The notes beneath the pieces were generated by a model. The model was not told the DNA's origin. It worked only from the letters and a program-made list of their open reading frames with translations, and did no database searches. The translations under genes were made by a program, and so were the position numbers. From Pteria penguin (Eukaryota; Mollusca; Bivalvia; Pterioida; Pteriidae), in contig CM068587.1 in NCBI GenBank assembly GCA_035048485.1, positions 33,403,001-33,467,000 on the forward strand: DNA of 64,000 nucleotides, in the 5' to 3' direction. Position 1 is the stretch's first letter. Each line of letters begins with the position of its first letter. Positions 60,358 to 64,000 of the stretch are shown here, piece after piece.

Positions 60358-60402
60358 GAATAAAACATGTTAAGCTTTGAAGACAATGTTCTTATTTTTT
60401 GA

Positions 60403-60532
<130 letters not shown>

Positions 60533-60534
60533 GA

Positions 60535-60830
60535 GTTTGAAACAAATTATTTTTCAGTATTTTCATCTTACCTAGTGTTACAACTTCTTGTCAATTACAA
60601 TACTTCTCTTAATCATTGTTTACGGTAACTCTGCCTTTGAAAAGACATGTTGTATGTGTTTAAAATAAACGGAAAAGAGTCATAAAACTTGTGTCCATTT
60701 TGAAAGATTTTTCTAGAATTGTGTATATATCGAGGAAAAAAGTATACACTAAATAACATGAAACGTAAAGAATTCATAGTGGTTACTATATATTCAAAAA
60801 TATTGTGATGTAGAAGATTAGAATAGAGGG
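60535..60830. other. no gene seen
   Basis: Short AT-rich spacer. Confidence 0.5.
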
Positions 60831-60831
60831 T

Positions 60832-60950
60832 TATTAATCAGTGTTTTCCATATTAGCCTAGTTATTGCGCCGAGGTCTGTCGTATTCGCCTCAGGCCAAT
60901 ACGACAGACCTCGGCGCAATAACTAGGCCAATATCGAAAACACTGATTAA
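60832..60950. repeat. near-perfect foldback, arms about 57 bp
   Basis: The left arm taatcagtgttttccatatt, agcctagttattgcgccgag, gtctgtcgtattcgcc is the reverse complement of the right arm gccaatacgacagacctcgg, cgcaataactaggccaatat, cgaaaacactgatta with a few mismatches. The spacer is about 4 bp. It has no coding capacity. Confidence 0.92.
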
Positions 60951-61140
60951 TGAGCATATTATTAATTAACTTTAATTATTAATCAAAACAAATTAAATTG
61001 AACACATCGAGCATATCATCGCCGTTCCTGGCAAATGCATCAGACATTCTTTCGGTCGACATTTTTTCATCTGTCGCCTGGCTGTGTTGTAGATCGTTAC
61101 AAGTCAACTCGTGTTAAATCCTTTTCATTCATCAGATATA

Positions 61141-62292
<1,152 letters not shown>

Positions 62293-62294
62293 TA

Positions 62295-63205
62295 TAATAT
62301 ACGTTGGTTCGTAATAATAATAAAAATATTTAATATGTATCAAATTGCATCATAATTCAATTTTAAATATAAATTCTGAACAAGTTGACCGCCATTGTGG
62401 TTTCTCGCTTGAAACTCAATTTTGAAGGAAACTGCACGTGCGTTCATATTGGCCGTGTTTTTCAATATTGGCCGTGTTTTGAAACTCGTATCGTTTGGGC
62501 AGAAAATCTCGTATTGAGGCAATATTTATATAGTTAATTAATAATACGATATATAGATTAAAAAATATAGAAAAAACTGTTATCAGGCATTCATTTAAAG
62601 TCGAAAATTTTTTTATGGGTTTTTTATTCTGTACTTGAAATTTGCATTGTATTTTAGTGTACTTGAGCCAGTTTTCAAGTAATCATGAGTTACTTACATG
62701 GCACACTTTCAGCTCATTGTCTGCTAATTTTTTTTCAATTAAATTGAATTAATCTCAAACTCTTGTACACAGCTCCTTGGATTTTAAAGAAATTTTGCAT
62801 ACTTTAAGGATTCAAGATTTCCGGATTTTTAATACCCTTCCCCAATCTTTCCGGAGTTTGATTAATATTCCGGTTTTTATTTTAGTGCGATCCCATTTCG
62901 TTCAATTTCGGTAATTAGAGAGACTTTTGATATTCATTTCCGGTTAACCTGACGACGTGGTCAAAGAACAGTAATTAACGACAGTCATGATTGGCTGATG
63001 TGATGTAGGGAGAGAGGGACTACTATTTCAGTGTATCAGGGGCCGTAATTGGATGAAATTACTTGATCAATCTATAAATAAAGTTTGATTCTGCTGTAAA
63101 TTCATGAAGTTTCATCTCTTTTCGCTAATGTAAAAATTTTAAAAAGGGGTTGTTGTTTACATTTGAATTTTGGCAAATTTTTGGGAGTGATTCTCTTCCA
63201 GTATG
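62295..63205. other. no gene seen
   Basis: Small local duplications (attggccgtgttt at about 62,450 and 62,470; ccggattttt/ccggagttt near 62,820). No exon or domain is recognised. Confidence 0.5.
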
Positions 63206-63209
63206 ATAT

Positions 63210-63291
63210 TCTCGAAATTAAGGTGGATAACCTATGGTAAATTGTTGAAATTCTGACAGTTTACCATAGGTTATCGACCTTAATTTCGAGA
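63210..63291. repeat. near-perfect hairpin, arms about 31 bp
   Basis: ctcgaaattaaggtggataa, cctatggtaaa pairs with tttaccataggttatcgacc, ttaatttcgag with one mismatch. The spacer is about 18 bp. Confidence 0.9.
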
Positions 63292-64000
63292 AAGTTATGC
63301 GTTTACATCATGAGAGTAAGAGACATATTTAGCATGCATACTCCACTAATAAGTCCTTTCAAGTTACACCAAAGTCATCGACCTCTTGCCCTGAAGTTAA
63401 TTAACCTTTGACCTATATTTCAAAATTTGTTGCTGATTTTGATTTTTATGAGGTCACTTTAGAACAATGGAGTGTTGTGGTCCTTGGGCCTATTGTTAGT
63501 TCTGAGTAATGTAATGTCAATAAATTGAAAATAGAAAATTTCTCGTTTCATATTTATTGACAGAAAGTTAGAAAAGTTATAGTTATACTCAGAAACTAAC
63601 AAGAGGCTCAAGTGTCAAAGACAAAACAATCAGAACCACCTGAAGATTATCAGTAGAGATGAAAGCGCTAGTGATTAATATAATATGAAAATATTAGTGT
63701 TAGAATTTTATTGATGGATATTTATTTCTGTATACAAATCAACATTTTGTCAGATTCATGTCAAGTGTAATTTTGGTTAATGCTTAATCTAACAATAAAC
63801 ATGCTTCTAGACATTTTGCAATTTCTCTTGAAATATGTTGGGATCTCGGTAGCCGAGTGGAAGTCTTTAAGCCTGAATCCCAGTCATGTGAGAATGTGTG
63901 TCTGAGTTCCTGTCCAAGATCGCTGGTTTTTGTCATACCCCTAATTCTTTCCATCTCTAATGTAAAATACGAAAGTAATTGGTGTCACATGACGATGGGA
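63292..64000. other. no gene seen; possible tRNA-like SINE head
   Basis: At 63,840-63,930 gggatctcggtagccgagtgg resembles a tRNA box A context (TAGCCGAGTGG), but no convincing box B follows at the right spacing. Nothing else is recognised. Confidence 0.35.

Larger units (their letters stand above)
58126..60385 (+). mobile_element. canonical PLE with inverted 5' partial copy, inserted in (TA)n
   Basis: The main copy (about 58,630-60,385, +) encodes RT then GIY-YIG. It is preceded by an inverted segment, 58,126-58,606, that is the reverse complement of 59,908-60,385. (TA)n lies directly on both sides (58,018-58,120 and 60,404-60,530), so the target was a TA microsatellite. Inverted partial duplications and pseudo-LTRs are known features of PLE insertions. 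The N-terminal part of the RT protein is absent. Confidence 0.88.

Overview
The window reads as nuclear DNA of a bivalve mollusc, probably a clam or mussel relative. It is AT-rich and intron-rich, with many dispersed short repeats, long (TA)n and (CA)n tracts, tRNA-derived SINEs, and several lineages of Penelope-like retroelements (PLEs). The organism is inferred from repeat and protein character, not from a database match.

Host genes. The main gene lies on the + strand from 23,652 to 57,952. Nine exons with GT..AG borders and matching phases (1,1,2,1,1,1,1,2) sum to 4,065 nt, which is 1,354 codons plus a stop. The predicted product is a type I membrane receptor-like protein. It has a signal peptide, a small ectodomain with eight cysteines, one transmembrane helix, a short acidic cytoplasmic linker built partly from a duplicated exon, and one large exon with about 31 ankyrin repeats. 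A paralogue of the ankyrin exon at 4,118-7,479 is a pseudogene. It carries several frameshifts and is split by a 5'-truncated PLE.

Mobile DNA. (1) Three PLE copies (4,438-5,566 +; 9,547-12,308 -; 31,261-34,410 +) belong to one family with a GIY-YIG endonuclease upstream of the reverse transcriptase and a CxC linker. This is the permuted arrangement described for Naiad elements. Another stray terminal piece lies at 1,030-1,240. (2) A canonical PLE (RT then GIY-YIG) at 58,126-60,385 sits in a (TA)n tract. It is preceded by an inverted copy of its own 3' end, so hammerhead-ribozyme motifs occur on both strands. (3) A third, decayed PLE lies around 44.4-45.5 kb. Its family left further hammerhead motifs at 13,256-13,299 and 45,474-45,517. 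(4) There is an internally deleted pogo/Tigger-like element (37,134-38,336), a Tc1/mariner-type MITE with perfect 27-bp ends (61,141-62,292), tRNA-SINEs, and nested molluscan repeats.

Structure. 18,288-21,629 is an imperfect 3.3-kb palindrome. Its arms carry a minisatellite and a SINE, and its loop holds an open frame of unknown identity. Three smaller near-perfect hairpins lie at 17.5, 60.9 and 63.2 kb.

Most remaining intronic and intergenic sequence is decayed dispersed repeat without supportable genes. All PLE reading frames seen here are broken, so none looks autonomous.
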